Source: Thermoclostridium caenicola
Lineage (GTDB): Bacteria > Bacillota > Clostridia > DSM-8532
Length of the DNA: 64,000 nt
Reading direction: 5' to 3'
NCBI RefSeq assembly: GCF_900142095.1
Contig: NZ_FQZP01000002.1
Span: forward strand, 62,001-126,000
Shown here: positions 8,315 through 17,436 of the stretch, one piece after another
Layout: each line of letters opens with the position of its first letter
How positions within the stretch are numbered: position 1 is the stretch's first letter
The notes under the pieces: model-generated
Database searches by the model: none
What the model was told of the DNA's origin: nothing
What the model saw: only the letters and a program-made list of their open reading frames with translations
Program-made: the position numbers and the translations under genes

Positions 8315-9087
8315 TTATCGTGCAACAGCTGTGAAAAACAGCCTTGGGAACCTGAATATGATCTCCCCGTTCTTCTGTTTCGGATAGGCTGCCATCACCC
8401 GTTGCAGTACTTCCTGTTCAAAGTCGGCCTTTTTTTCCTCAGGAAGCGCATCCAGATACGGGCGCAGCCCGGTACCCCGGTACCAATCCATGATGCTTTC
8501 ATGGGATTGCATCACGTGATAATACGTCGTCTCCCAAATATCAAATTCAGGCGTGATATCGGCCAGGATATCGAAATATTCCTCTGCGTCAGGGTATTGT
8601 ACACGCGCTCCTGGGGGAAGTATGCCCTCCACCCGGCAGAGGCGCTGAGTTCTTCCAGGATGCGATGGATGGGTTCCCTCATGTTATAGGGAATCTGAAC
8701 AGCCAGCACGCCATTCTTCCTCAAAAGCTCCATCAGCTTTTTCAGCAGCTGGTGATGGTTGGGAACCCACTGGAGGCAGGCATTGGAAAACACGATATCG
8801 TAGTCGCCTTCCAGTTCAGCCAGATCACCGCTGACATCGCAAAGTCTGAATTCCATGTCGGGGTGATCTGCTTTTGCCTTTTCAATCATATTCTCGGAAT
8901 TGTCTATGCCGATAACCCTGGCATGGCTGAACCGATCTTTCAGCACCCGCGTGCTATTGCCCGGCCCGCACCCCACATCCAGGATCCTTTCCGGGTTGGA
9001 AAGCCTGATGCGGTTGACCAGATCGATGGCCGGCTGAGTTCGCTGGCTCTGAAATTTCAGATACTGTGACGCAGCCCAGCTGGGCAT
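8315..9087 (-). pseudogene. tam: Trans-aconitate 2-methyltransferase-like SAM methyltransferase, frameshifted
   Basis: The first frame from 9087 contains the SAM-binding motif ILDVGCGPGNSTRVL (about residue 36), IGIDNSENMI and FSNACLQWVPNH, strongly like Tam. It runs on to VYNTLT and then loses homology. The matching C-terminal part (EEYFDILADITPEFDIWETT through MDWYRGTGLRPYLDALP) is in the next frame, from about 8584 to 8315. One extra base near 8586 would restore VYNTLTPEEYFDIL and a protein of about 256 residues, the normal Tam length. Tam methylates trans-aconitate, an aconitase inhibitor. GGAGTGA precedes the start. Sequencing error is plausible. Confidence 0.75.
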
Positions 9088-9242
9088 GTGCTCTCACTCC
9101 TTCAGGTTCAGTAATATTCCTCATTCTAACCTTTTTTACCGAAAAAATCAAACCAGGTGGAAATTCCTTCCGGCAAGATTGCTGTTATCCATAGGATCAC
9201 TCCCGGCAATCATGCTAAAAAATCAAACCAATGCCGGCGATA

Positions 9243-9764
9243 TCAGCCATCCGAGCGCCATTTCTCATAATGAACCCTTGACTCGTCAAAACGGTCCACT
9301 TCTCTGCCCTTATCCTGGCCGTGTCCCACCACAACCAGGCCGATGGGAATCATATCGGACGGCATACTCAACAGCTTTGCCACAGCGTCAACCCGTTCCT
9401 GTACAGGATACAAACCGCACCAGACGGAACCCAGACCCAGGCCATGGGCGGCCAGAAGAATGTTCTCTATGGCAGCCGAGCAGTCTTCCACCAGATAGCC
9501 AATATTACTCTCCCTGTCGGTGTCCCCACAGACAATGATGCCGCATCCCGCCTGCGGGAGCATCTTGGCATAAGGATGAAGCCTGGCTATCTCCTCCAGG
9601 GTATCCCGATTACGTACCACCACAAATTGCCAGGGCTGCTTGTTGTGGGCCGAGGGCGCACAGAACCCGGCCTTCAGCAGGAGCTTCAGGTTTTCCTCAC
9701 TCACCGGCTCACCCGTATATCTTCTGATGCTTCTTCGCGTAAACAGAGCTTCCATAACATCCAT
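9243..9764 (-). CDS. Nitroreductase-family flavoprotein
   Basis: A 173-residue FMN-binding nitroreductase fold. The RRSIRRYTGEPV start, the FCAPSAHNKQPWQFVVV segment (FMN contacts) and GLGLGSVWCGLYP near the C terminus are typical of the small NfsA/FRP-type branch. I chose the ATG at 9764, nine bases after GGGAGG. Members reduce nitro compounds, quinones or flavins with NAD(P)H; the natural substrate is unknown. It is isolated between the methyltransferase-like gene and the mechanosensitive channel gene, all on the minus strand. Confidence 0.85.
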   Translation of the reverse strand: MDVMEALFTRRSIRRYTGEPVSEENLKLLLKAGFCAPSAHNKQPWQFVVVRNRDTLEEIARLHPYAKMLPQAGCGIIVCGDTDRESNIGYLVEDCSAAIENILLAAHGLGLGSVWCGLYPVQERVDAVAKLLSMPSDMIPIGLVVVGHGQDKGREVDRFDESRVHYEKWRSDG

Positions 9765-9852
9765 GTGAATCATCCTCCCTTTCTGTATTGATATCTCTAT
9801 TAGTATCCTGAACAGGTACAGATTTTTCCAGGCCCACAAGAAAACACCGATA

Positions 9853-10980
9853 TCATCCTTTTTCTTTATCCGGCAGTTTTTCCATATAAACGCTCATGGA
9901 CGGATAGGCCGGTTTTACACCCAACTCATCCAGTATATGCATGAGTTTGAGAAGGACATCCTCCTTAACCTCCAGGTATTTCTTTCGATCGGTGTCCCTG
10001 GTGAAGAAGTAAAAAATGATCTCAAACCCGTTTTGGCCAAATGAATCAAAATTGACAAAGATGGTCTCAGGGTGGATCCCTGGATGGTTTCCCAGCATAC
10101 TTCTTACCCTGGCAAGCAGTTCTTCCAGCTGTTCAGCCTTTGTGTCATAGGTAACGCTGAGGGAGAAGTCTACTCTTCTCTTCCCCATTTTGGACCAGTT
10201 GGTGATGTTGGACTTGGCCAAACCGGCGTTGGGCACGGTCACCAGAGCCTGGGCAAAGGTGCGGATTCGGGTGCTTCGAAAGCCTATGTCTTCCACTGTA
10301 CCTTCGATGTCAGGCGTCTGGATCCAGTCGCCGAGCTGAAAGGGTTTATCCACCATAATGGTCAGCCCGCCGAAGAAATTGGCCAGGGTTTCCTGGGCCG
10401 CCAGGGCAAACGCAAGACCTCCCAGTCCAAGTCCGGTCAGCAGGGCGCCAAGATCATAATTCCATTCCCTGGCAATCACGCTGATACCGACAATGACAAC
10501 TATCAGCTTAATACCCTTGGCAATATACGGAACCAGCAGCTCGTCCAGCGTGGTGCGCGTCCTGTTGGCAACCTTTTCAAAAATCCTGGCCAGGATATCC
10601 CCCGCCCTGTAAAGGGCCCAAAACACTGAAAAAGCTACCACGCTCCGAAGAATATGCCCGGCAAAGAACTGGCCGGTAACGGGGATGCGGATGAGCAGCA
10701 GGGCGATGAAAAAACCGAATGAAACCACCAATAACCTGACCGGCGGAGCAATGACCTGGACCAGCGCATCATCCAATGTCGTTTTTGTCCTCCGGGTAAT
10801 TTTCTTCAGAAGGGCTATAATGAGATTGACAAAAAATCTGCGCAGCAAAATGGTGAAGACAATAACGACGCACGCAGCCACAATCCTCCAGACTTCAACC
10901 TCCAGAAAAGTATGGGTAAAGATGGCCGTAAACTGCCCCCACAGGATTCTGATATCTTCCAATGCACCAAACACCTCCAT
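9853..10980 (-). CDS. MscS-family small-conductance mechanosensitive channel
   Basis: About 375 residues with five or six N-terminal membrane helices, then the MscS pore and vestibule. The pore-lining helix is Gly/Ala-rich (LGLGGLAFALAAQETLANFF, about residues 195-214). The beta domain follows, with FQLGDWIQTPDIEGTVEDIG and the family feature PNAGLAKSNITNWSKM. Its role is turgor release under osmotic downshock. The start is uncertain: ATG at 10980 has no ribosome site, while GGAGGTG just inside the frame could serve a TTG at 10962. Neighbours do not suggest an operon. Confidence 0.88.
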   Translation of the reverse strand: MEVFGALEDIRILWGQFTAIFTHTFLEVEVWRIVAACVVIVFTILLRRFFVNLIIALLKKITRRTKTTLDDALVQVIAPPVRLLVVSFGFFIALLLIRIPVTGQFFAGHILRSVVAFSVFWALYRAGDILARIFEKVANRTRTTLDELLVPYIAKGIKLIVVIVGISVIAREWNYDLGALLTGLGLGGLAFALAAQETLANFFGGLTIMVDKPFQLGDWIQTPDIEGTVEDIGFRSTRIRTFAQALVTVPNAGLAKSNITNWSKMGKRRVDFSLSVTYDTKAEQLEELLARVRSMLGNHPGIHPETIFVNFDSFGQNGFEIIFYFFTRDTDRKKYLEVKEDVLLKLMHILDELGVKPAYPSMSVYMEKLPDKEKG

Positions 10981-11190
10981 TGGCTTATTGTACCATATTA
11001 TTGCCATACCCGGGATCACATACTACAGCAGGCAAACCACCGTTAAAAAGCATGCCTGTGCGCTCAGGATGTGTTTTTTACCGGCAAGTGGTAAAATAGT
11101 TCTGTCGAATAAAACTACAAGGAACCCGCCCAGACAGCAAGGGAATGAACTTAACCCGTGCAGGAACAGCGGGGAGTTGGAGGTGCCCTG

Positions 11191-12474
11191 ATGATGAATA
11201 TCCTGTCCGTTGACAGCAAACATTTTGAGCAACAGGTATTGAAATCTACCTGTCCGGTTGTGGTCTATTTCCGGTCCGATGATTGCCTGCCGTGCATAAC
11301 ATTTGACGGCATTTTCGAGCGGGTCGCGCCTTCCAGGGAGTCGATCCGCTTTGTGAAGATATTCACACCCGAAAACCGGCAACTGGCCGAGCAGTATGGG
11401 ATCAAATCCTTTCCTACCCTCCTGTTCTTCAGCGACGGAAAAGAGGTTTGCCGGCGTTTGACCGGATATATCAGCTATCAGGAATTCAGGGAAGCTGTGG
11501 ATATGCTGGATGCCCGGATTTGCCCGCCTGATGACAGGGCCGTGGTTCATTGCGACGTGCTCATCATAGGGGCAGGCCCGGCCGGGCTGACGGCTGCCAT
11601 CTATGCCGCCAGGAGCAAATTGTTTACCGTGGTTCTTGAATCAGGTGTCCCGGGTGGGCAGGTCATCACTACCTACCAGGTGGAAAACTATCCCGGAACC
11701 AGCGGCGCCATCAGCGGCTTTGACCTGATGGAAAACATGATCAGGCAGGCACGGGAATTCGGGGCCCGGATCGACGACATGCAGGAGATCGAGGAAGTCC
11801 GGCTTGAGGGAAACGAAAAGCATGTGAGGACCAAAGCGTGCGATTATTATGCCAAGGCCGTCATCATTGCCACCGGGGCTGAGCCGAAAAAGCTTCCTGT
11901 CGCCCAGGAAAGCGTATTCAGGGGCCGCGGCATCCACTATTGCGCCTCCTGCGACGGCGCTTTCTACCAGAACGCGGAACTGGCCGTAGTGGGGGGCGGC
12001 GTTGCCGCGTTTGAGGAGGCCGTATTCCTGACCCGGTTTGCCAGGAAGGTGACCATCCTGATCCGCTCCGACACCCCCAGGGCCCCCAGCTCCTACGTGG
12101 AGGATGCCCTGAAGAATCCCAGGATCGCGATACGCTTTAATACTGTCATAACGAAGGTCCTGGGCGATGATTTCGTCCATGGCGCCGTACTGGAGAACAC
12201 AAAGACCGGCGAGACTTCAGAGATGAAATTGGACGGTATCTTTGTCTATATCGGCTCCCAACCGAACACGCAGCTTTTCAGGCCCTGGCTGAACCTATCC
12301 GACAGGGGTTATATCATCACCGGCGAGGACATGGCCACAAACATACCAGGGGTTTTCGCCGCCGGGGATGTGCGTGAAAAAGAGGTGCGCCAAATCGCAA
12401 CCGCTGTGGGCGACGGTACCATCGCTGGCATCATGGCGGAAAAATACATCCATGCGTCAAAAGAGGCGCAATGA
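11191..12474 (+). CDS. trxB: Thioredoxin-thioredoxin reductase fusion
   Basis: A 427-residue fusion. Residues 1-105 are a thioredoxin fold whose active site is DDCLPC rather than WCGPC, with the cis-Pro in SFPTLLFF. Residues 115-425 are a flavin-dependent thioredoxin reductase: the FAD dinucleotide motif VLIIGAGPAGLTAAIYAA, the redox pair CASCDGAF in place of the usual CATC, the NADPH motif AVVGGGVAAFEEA and the C-terminal GVFAAGDV. A reductase carrying its own N-terminal thioredoxin-like domain could pass electrons within one chain. Start ATG at 11191 after GGAGG. The gene is convergent with the cyclase gene and close to ccdA-tlpA, which also handle thiols. Confidence 0.92.
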   Translation: MMNILSVDSKHFEQQVLKSTCPVVVYFRSDDCLPCITFDGIFERVAPSRESIRFVKIFTPENRQLAEQYGIKSFPTLLFFSDGKEVCRRLTGYISYQEFREAVDMLDARICPPDDRAVVHCDVLIIGAGPAGLTAAIYAARSKLFTVVLESGVPGGQVITTYQVENYPGTSGAISGFDLMENMIRQAREFGARIDDMQEIEEVRLEGNEKHVRTKACDYYAKAVIIATGAEPKKLPVAQESVFRGRGIHYCASCDGAFYQNAELAVVGGGVAAFEEAVFLTRFARKVTILIRSDTPRAPSSYVEDALKNPRIAIRFNTVITKVLGDDFVHGAVLENTKTGETSEMKLDGIFVYIGSQPNTQLFRPWLNLSDRGYIITGEDMATNIPGVFAAGDVREKEVRQIATAVGDGTIAGIMAEKYIHASKEAQ

Positions 12475-12508
12475 AACTGGAAGGATGAGACTTTCCTTCC
12501 GGACGACG

Positions 12509-13138
12509 TCAAAAAAGGCACGGGTGAATCAGCACAGCCCGCACCAGGCTGGCTTCCAGGCCTTTCAACTTCAGAGGCAGCGCGATGAGGGTGTATTGGC
12601 CGGCACCCGCATGGGCCAGGCGCAGCCCTTCCAGGATGATGATACCTGCTTCCATCAGGATCCGATGGGTCAGGTGTCCGGGTTGCCCTCTCTCAATGCC
12701 CAGCGCGTCGATGCCCACACCCCTGACCTTGCAATCCCTCAGGTACCTGGCCCCGGATTCCTCCAGATAGACGAAGTCGTATTCAAAAGTCTCGCTCTGT
12801 GAGTTCCGGGTCTTAAGGAGGACGAAATCGTCGGCTTCAATGGGCTGACCCGCCAGGTCCTGCTCCGTGATTCGGTCTTCCACATGGCTCAGATCCAGCA
12901 CACGGCATTTGGTGACCAGCCTGTCCAACGCCATTTGATCGATGGTACTCCCGTTCTCCAGGATATGGAGCGGCGCATCCAGATGGGTACCCGTATGCAG
13001 GTTCAGGGTTACCCGGGTTTCATAGGCGGAGCCGCCTGAATGATCCCTGGTTACGGTAAACACAGGCCTGTTTTCATCCCTGTTCTTATAAACCATCATT
13101 TCAGGATGAATGGTCATGGAAATATCCAGGATTCTCAT
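12509..13138 (-). CDS. Cyclase / kynurenine-formamidase-like hydrolase
   Basis: A 209-residue protein of the cyclase family (PF04199). The metal-binding signature LHTGTHLDAPLHI (about residues 47-59) is intact, as are the N-terminal ILDISMTIHPEM and VGIDALGIE. Family members are metal-dependent amidohydrolases such as N-formylkynurenine formamidase, but many lack that activity and no kynurenine genes are nearby. The ATG follows AGGAGG. It is monocistronic and convergent with the thioredoxin fusion, leaving 34 bases between stops that hold a small GGAAGGA/TCCTTCC hairpin. Confidence 0.82.
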   Translation of the reverse strand: MRILDISMTIHPEMMVYKNRDENRPVFTVTRDHSGGSAYETRVTLNLHTGTHLDAPLHILENGSTIDQMALDRLVTKCRVLDLSHVEDRITEQDLAGQPIEADDFVLLKTRNSQSETFEYDFVYLEESGARYLRDCKVRGVGIDALGIERGQPGHLTHRILMEAGIIILEGLRLAHAGAGQYTLIALPLKLKGLEASLVRAVLIHPCLF

Positions 13139-13255
13139 GCTGAGGCCTCCTGTCGGACAGTTTTTCGGGCAATGCGCAAAACCATTTACCGGACTTTCAT
13201 TATATCATATAATCATGCCAAAGCTCCCCATAAAGGCCAACCGGTTTCCCGGATT

Positions 13256-13270
13256 TGTGACTTGGTCACA
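13256..13270. promoter_or_regulatory. Inverted repeat upstream of ccdA
   Basis: TGTGAC-TTG-GTCACA is a perfect six-base-arm palindrome 63 bases ahead of the ccdA start. TATACTATAAT (13293-13303) downstream looks like a -10 region without a good -35 box. The palindrome is therefore placed where an activator or repressor would act. Confidence 0.4.
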
Positions 13271-13332
13271 TCCTGCGCAGGATATGGCTTGCTATACTAT
13301 AATCAGGTTATACTAGCGAAAAGGAGCGGACT

Positions 13333-13998
13333 ATGGATTATATTCTTGCCCTGATCGAAGGCATTGTCACATTTGTGTCGCCCTGCCTGCTGCCCATGCT
13401 GCCCATCTATGTTTCCTACTTTGCCGGAGGGCAGGACAGCAAAAGGAGAATGCTCGGCGCCCTTGGTTTTGTGCTGGGTTTTACGCTGGTGTTTGTGTCG
13501 CTGGGAGCCTTTGCCGGATCGGTCGGGCATCTTCTCAGGGAATATGCCCTGGCTATCAACCTGGTAACCGGCGCAGTGGTCGTGCTGTTCGGCCTCAATT
13601 ACCTTGGGCTTCTGAGGCTCCCCCTGCTCAACAAGGTATCCGGGATTGGAAGTACGCCCAAAAATCCGGGTTTTTTCTCATCCATACTGTTCGGCATGAT
13701 CTTTTCCATCAGTTGGACACCCTGCGTCGGCACATTCCTGGGTTCGGCCCTCATGCTGGCGGCCAATTCCCGGAATGCTGCAAAGGGCATCCTGATGCTG
13801 CTGCTTTACTCCTTAGGGCTGGGCATCCCTTTCATCATATCCGCCTGGCTGCTGGACAGGCTGAAAGGAACCTTCGATTTTCTCAGGCGTCATCATGGCA
13901 CCATCAACACCGTATCAGGCCTGTTGCTTGTGCTTGTTGGCCTGGCCATGATGACGGGAATGCTGAACAGGCTTCTGGCCTATCTCTCCCTGCAATGA
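13333..13998 (+). CDS. ccdA: CcdA-type thiol-disulfide transporter
   Basis: A 221-residue membrane protein with six hydrophobic helices. Both redox segments are present: TFVSPCLLPMLPIYVSYF (about residues 13-30) and ISWTPCVGTFLGS (about 122-134), each with the Pro-Cys pair. CcdA carries reducing equivalents from cytoplasmic thioredoxin to extracytoplasmic thiol proteins. AAAGGAG precedes the ATG. The next gene is a membrane-anchored TlpA-like thioredoxin 67 bases downstream, a natural electron acceptor, and a thioredoxin-reductase fusion 0.9 kb upstream is a plausible donor. No cytochrome c assembly genes are visible, so a general thiol-reducing role is more likely. Confidence 0.93.
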   Translation: MDYILALIEGIVTFVSPCLLPMLPIYVSYFAGGQDSKRRMLGALGFVLGFTLVFVSLGAFAGSVGHLLREYALAINLVTGAVVVLFGLNYLGLLRLPLLNKVSGIGSTPKNPGFFSSILFGMIFSISWTPCVGTFLGSALMLAANSRNAAKGILMLLLYSLGLGIPFIISAWLLDRLKGTFDFLRRHHGTINTVSGLLLVLVGLAMMTGMLNRLLAYLSLQ

Positions 13999-14065
13999 GG
14001 CTCCCGGTTCTTTATGGCCTGATGCGGCACGGGGGGAGTAAATATCATAATTCAGGAGGCATTCT

Positions 14066-14689
14066 ATGACCAAAACCACAAAGACTTTGCTTGCCATAGC
14101 GGTATTCGCCGTATTTCTGGCAGGTGCGGTCATCCTCTACAACAACCTGTCGGAGCGGTATCCCGCCGAGAATCCACTGGGCACCCCCGAACCGGGAACA
14201 CAGGAACCGCCGGTGCAAGGGGTTTCGGAAAGCCCGGAACCAGGCACCACTGAAAAAGCCAGACTGGAGGCGCCGGACTTTACCGCCGTCGACGACGAGG
14301 GGAATGAGGTCAGGCTCTCCGACTTCCGGGGAACACCGGTGGTCCTCAATTTCTGGGCCAGCTGGTGCGGACCATGCCGGTCGGAGATGCCCGCCTTCAA
14401 CAAGGTTTCCCAGGAATATAGCGAGGATGAGCTCGTTTTTCTGATGGTGGATTTGGTGGACGGCCAGCGGGAAACGGTTGAAACAGGCAGAGCCTATATC
14501 GAGGAGAACGGTTTCACTTTCAGGGTATTGTACGACACCACCCAGGATGCGGCATATACCTACGGGATTCGTTCCATCCCCAGCACGCTGTTCATCGATA
14601 AGGACGGGTATATCGTTGCCGGTGTTGAAGGCGCGCTCAGGGAGGAAATCCTCAGGCGCGGCATCGCCTTGATACTGGAATCGGAATAA
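14066..14689 (+). CDS. Membrane-anchored TlpA/ResA-like thioredoxin
   Basis: A 207-residue protein with an uncleaved N-terminal anchor (about residues 6-25), a Pro/Glu/Gly-rich linker (about 33-72), then an AhpC/TSA-type thioredoxin fold. The redox site is NFWASWCGPCRSEMPAF (about 98-114) and the cis-Pro lies in IRSIPSTLFIDKDG. It should sit on the outer face of the membrane and be kept reduced by CcdA, encoded just upstream in the same operon. AGGAGG precedes the ATG. The targets could be spore or envelope proteins; ResA and StoA are the nearest known roles. Confidence 0.9.
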   Translation: MTKTTKTLLAIAVFAVFLAGAVILYNNLSERYPAENPLGTPEPGTQEPPVQGVSESPEPGTTEKARLEAPDFTAVDDEGNEVRLSDFRGTPVVLNFWASWCGPCRSEMPAFNKVSQEYSEDELVFLMVDLVDGQRETVETGRAYIEENGFTFRVLYDTTQDAAYTYGIRSIPSTLFIDKDGYIVAGVEGALREEILRRGIALILESE

Positions 14690-14693
14690 TCCC

Positions 14694-15605
14694 TCACGAT
14701 GGGAAAGTCAGGGTTTTTCTCATCAGATCATGACCTGCAATCGTGGGTTCAAATACCTCCTTTGCATGGGACAGCCAGTCTTCGGGACACGCAAGCGCCG
14801 GGCTGAAATGGGTCAGCCAGAGCTCGCAGACCCCTGCCTCCCGCGCCACCCGGGCAGCTTCCGCAAAAAGCATATGCTTTTTGAGAATCGCTTTTTCGGC
14901 ATCCCCTTCATCCCCATACATGCCCTCGCAAACCAGCAGATCGGCTTCCCTCACAAAATCGCACAAGCCATCCACTGGCCGGGTATCCGTACAGTAGCAG
15001 ATCTTAATGCCCCGGCGCGGTTCACCCATTACCTGATCCGGACGGAAACTCCTGCCCTTCCATTCGACGGTCTCCCCCTTCTGGAGCTGCTTCCAATACC
15101 GGACGGGAATATCCAGTTCCCTGGCTTTTTCCGCATCAAAACGTCCGGGTCTTCTCAGCTCGATGCTGTAGGCCAGACAGGGAATCCAATGATCCACCGG
15201 AAAGCACCGGATGAGAAGCCCGTCCATCTCCAGATGGGAAATACCATCTGCAGGACAGGTATACAGGTAAATGGGATACGGCAGTCCAGGCGCTATGGTC
15301 AAAAGCCCGGATACCACTTCCGCAAGGCCGGGAGGTCCGATGAGACGGACAGGCTCCTGTCTTCCGGAATTGGCCAGGGTCAGAAGCAGGCCTGGAAGCC
15401 CGGCCACATGGTCGGCATGGTAATGGGTTATCAGGATAGCGTCCAGGTTTTTGAACCCCCAGCCGGCCATTTTCATCGGGATCTGGGTCCCCTCGCCGCA
15501 ATCGATCAGCATCATTCGTCCGTTGCACCGCACAAGCAGGGATGAAAGCCAGCGTTCCGGCAGGGGCATCATCCCGCCCGTTCCCAGAAGGCATACGTCC
15601 ACCAT
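14694..15605 (-). CDS. rnz: Ribonuclease Z
   Basis: A 303-residue metallo-beta-lactamase-fold endonuclease that trims tRNA 3' ends. The zinc motif is ITHYHADHVAGLPG (about residues 59-72), with further ligands in VDHWIP, YCTDTRP and LTHFSP. The N-terminal LLGTGGMMPLPERWLSSLL resembles the RNase Z / arylsulfatase-like branch, so a related phosphodiesterase is possible. I took the ATG at 15605, eight bases after GGGTGG; a GTG four codons upstream is an alternative. It is convergent with tlpA, with only four bases between stops. Confidence 0.85.
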   Translation of the reverse strand: MVDVCLLGTGGMMPLPERWLSSLLVRCNGRMMLIDCGEGTQIPMKMAGWGFKNLDAILITHYHADHVAGLPGLLLTLANSGRQEPVRLIGPPGLAEVVSGLLTIAPGLPYPIYLYTCPADGISHLEMDGLLIRCFPVDHWIPCLAYSIELRRPGRFDAEKARELDIPVRYWKQLQKGETVEWKGRSFRPDQVMGEPRRGIKICYCTDTRPVDGLCDFVREADLLVCEGMYGDEGDAEKAILKKHMLFAEAARVAREAGVCELWLTHFSPALACPEDWLSHAKEVFEPTIAGHDLMRKTLTFPS

Positions 15606-15746
15606 GATAATTCCCACCCATAAATCGGCCGGGCTGAGCGTAAACGAACCGCTATGGTCCCGGCAATTACTCTTTTTCTATCTTATCACTTTTCTGCGCA
15701 TCCTGACCTCTTGATCACACCAGCCGGCCAAACCGGGCCGGAGGCG

Positions 15747-17345
15747 TCATGCATCTCCTGCAAAAAGCTGCTCTTCCCTTTCGAAAACCGGATCCTCCGA
15801 TGGTCCGGTATTTTTCAGATACCGGCTTACCAGGCGGCTCAGACCATAGTAGGACATGAGAAGCAGACAGGGATAGGTGGGATAGATATAACGCGGTTTG
15901 ATCTCCCACAGCGTGTAAAAACCGATAAAACCAAGCAGGACAATGGCCGGCAGGATGAGCGGATAGGATTTTTTCTCCCTGAGCGTGGATACAAGCCCAT
16001 AAAGCACCAGGATGAGCATCAGAAAATTGGCGGCATGCATGAGCCACCTCACCCAGTCCCTCACAATGGTATCCTTCTCAAAAAAGCCGGTGGCAAAGGT
16101 GGGATAAAGATAGCCCCAACTGCCGATTCCGTAATACTCCGCCTGGAAGGTGCCTTCCGACCAGAGCCAGAGGTTCTTGGTGAGATAGACCTCCGCTGTT
16201 TTCAGCAGCCGCTCGCCCTTCAGTTTTTCCCTGATGCGCTCGGAATAGATCTGTATGCTCCTCTGCCTGTTCTGGAAACCTTCACGCTGGTAGATATTAT
16301 AGGATTTACCGTCATCCCAGTAGCCAAACTTTTCCTCGTTCATGCCCATGTGGATCCACATATGTATGGGTATGGCGTTCTTCCCAAGGGGCTCCTTTAT
16401 CTTCTGCTCGTTAAGGAGCCAGCCGTTGATCAGTTGCAGCGGAAGCCAGGCCAGCAACGCCGTCAGCCCGACGAACACAAGGATTTTGGGAAGGTTCGCC
16501 CTTTTCAGCACCAGGAACAGGGCCACCGCGATCAGGAAGATGGGACCCAAGTGCCTCAGGAAATGTCCCAACGAAATGTAAACTGCGCTCCACAGCAAAT
16601 GCCCCCATTTTCCCGTTTTGGAAAACCGGATGGCCCAGTAAATTGCGGCCGTAAAAAAGGTTGTGGCGAAAATGTCATTGTAGACCAGGTTGTTCAGAAG
16701 GATCATGGGCAGAAAAAACCCGGAGAAGAGCAGGATGCCATAGCTCCTGTTTCGTCTGCCCGGGTTGGATTCCTCATAGATTCTCATGATGAGGTAAGTC
16801 GTAATGGTGGAGGATATGGCGTTCAGGAACTTGGGCACCAGCATGGATTGCGGAAAAAGCCTGTACACCCAAGAAAGCACCAGGGATATGCCGATATTGT
16901 TGGGATACTGGTACAGGTAGCCGCCTTTCTGGAAGGCCCTGTAATTGCCATTGATGAGATCCTGCGCAATCCTGTTGACGATGCTCTGATCGGCAAACTG
17001 GTTGGCCGGAAGGAGCAAAATATACAGCACCTGCACGGCCAGAGAAAGGTAAAGGATGTTTCCGGTGACATATTTTCTGCCCGTGCGGCTCATACCGGCA
17101 CCCAGCCTGTATATCCGCACCGAAACAGCAAAAGACAACCCGGCGGTGAACAGCAGGAGCGGGACGTTCTGCCGTATCCAGGCCGGGTTGTCCCCGTGTT
17201 TGTAGGCGCAATACTCGGCACGACTAATCAGTGTGCATGCAAGGACGCCGAACAGAAACAGCGTCAGGAGCATGACGAGCAATCTGTGTATGACAGTAGG
17301 CTTTCTTCTGGCATCTCCGGCTTTCAATGCGGAATCCCTCTTCAC
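15747..17345 (-). CDS. Membrane glycosyltransferase, GT39/ArnT-like
   Basis: A 532-residue polytopic protein with about eleven hydrophobic helices. An early acidic loop includes PANQFADQSIVNRIAQDL (about residues 112-129), where GT-C transferases keep the catalytic Asp. A large extracytoplasmic loop (about 330-420) and the C-terminal KPRYIYPTYPCLLLMSYYGL, like the RY(F/L)(L/I)P region of the dolichyl-phosphate-mannose mannosyltransferase family, follow. It probably moves a sugar from a polyprenyl-phosphate carrier to a wall or lipid acceptor. No other glycan genes adjoin; the GH3 gene lies upstream on the same strand, 91 bases away. Confidence 0.75.
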   Translation of the reverse strand: MKRDSALKAGDARRKPTVIHRLLVMLLTLFLFGVLACTLISRAEYCAYKHGDNPAWIRQNVPLLLFTAGLSFAVSVRIYRLGAGMSRTGRKYVTGNILYLSLAVQVLYILLLPANQFADQSIVNRIAQDLINGNYRAFQKGGYLYQYPNNIGISLVLSWVYRLFPQSMLVPKFLNAISSTITTYLIMRIYEESNPGRRNRSYGILLFSGFFLPMILLNNLVYNDIFATTFFTAAIYWAIRFSKTGKWGHLLWSAVYISLGHFLRHLGPIFLIAVALFLVLKRANLPKILVFVGLTALLAWLPLQLINGWLLNEQKIKEPLGKNAIPIHMWIHMGMNEEKFGYWDDGKSYNIYQREGFQNRQRSIQIYSERIREKLKGERLLKTAEVYLTKNLWLWSEGTFQAEYYGIGSWGYLYPTFATGFFEKDTIVRDWVRWLMHAANFLMLILVLYGLVSTLREKKSYPLILPAIVLLGFIGFYTLWEIKPRYIYPTYPCLLLMSYYGLSRLVSRYLKNTGPSEDPVFEREEQLFAGDA

Positions 17346-17436
17346 TGCATGATTCTTGACAAAGCTGCCATGTTCCTAATTTGGCTTTCGCCGGATTCCG
17401 CTATACAGCCTGTTGTTGCCAGCAATCATCCCGCTT

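Noticed and set aside
13255-13271. Rex operator before ccdA
   Set aside because: The half-sites resemble TTGTGA/TCACA, but the spacer is five rather than six bases and the second half is imperfect.
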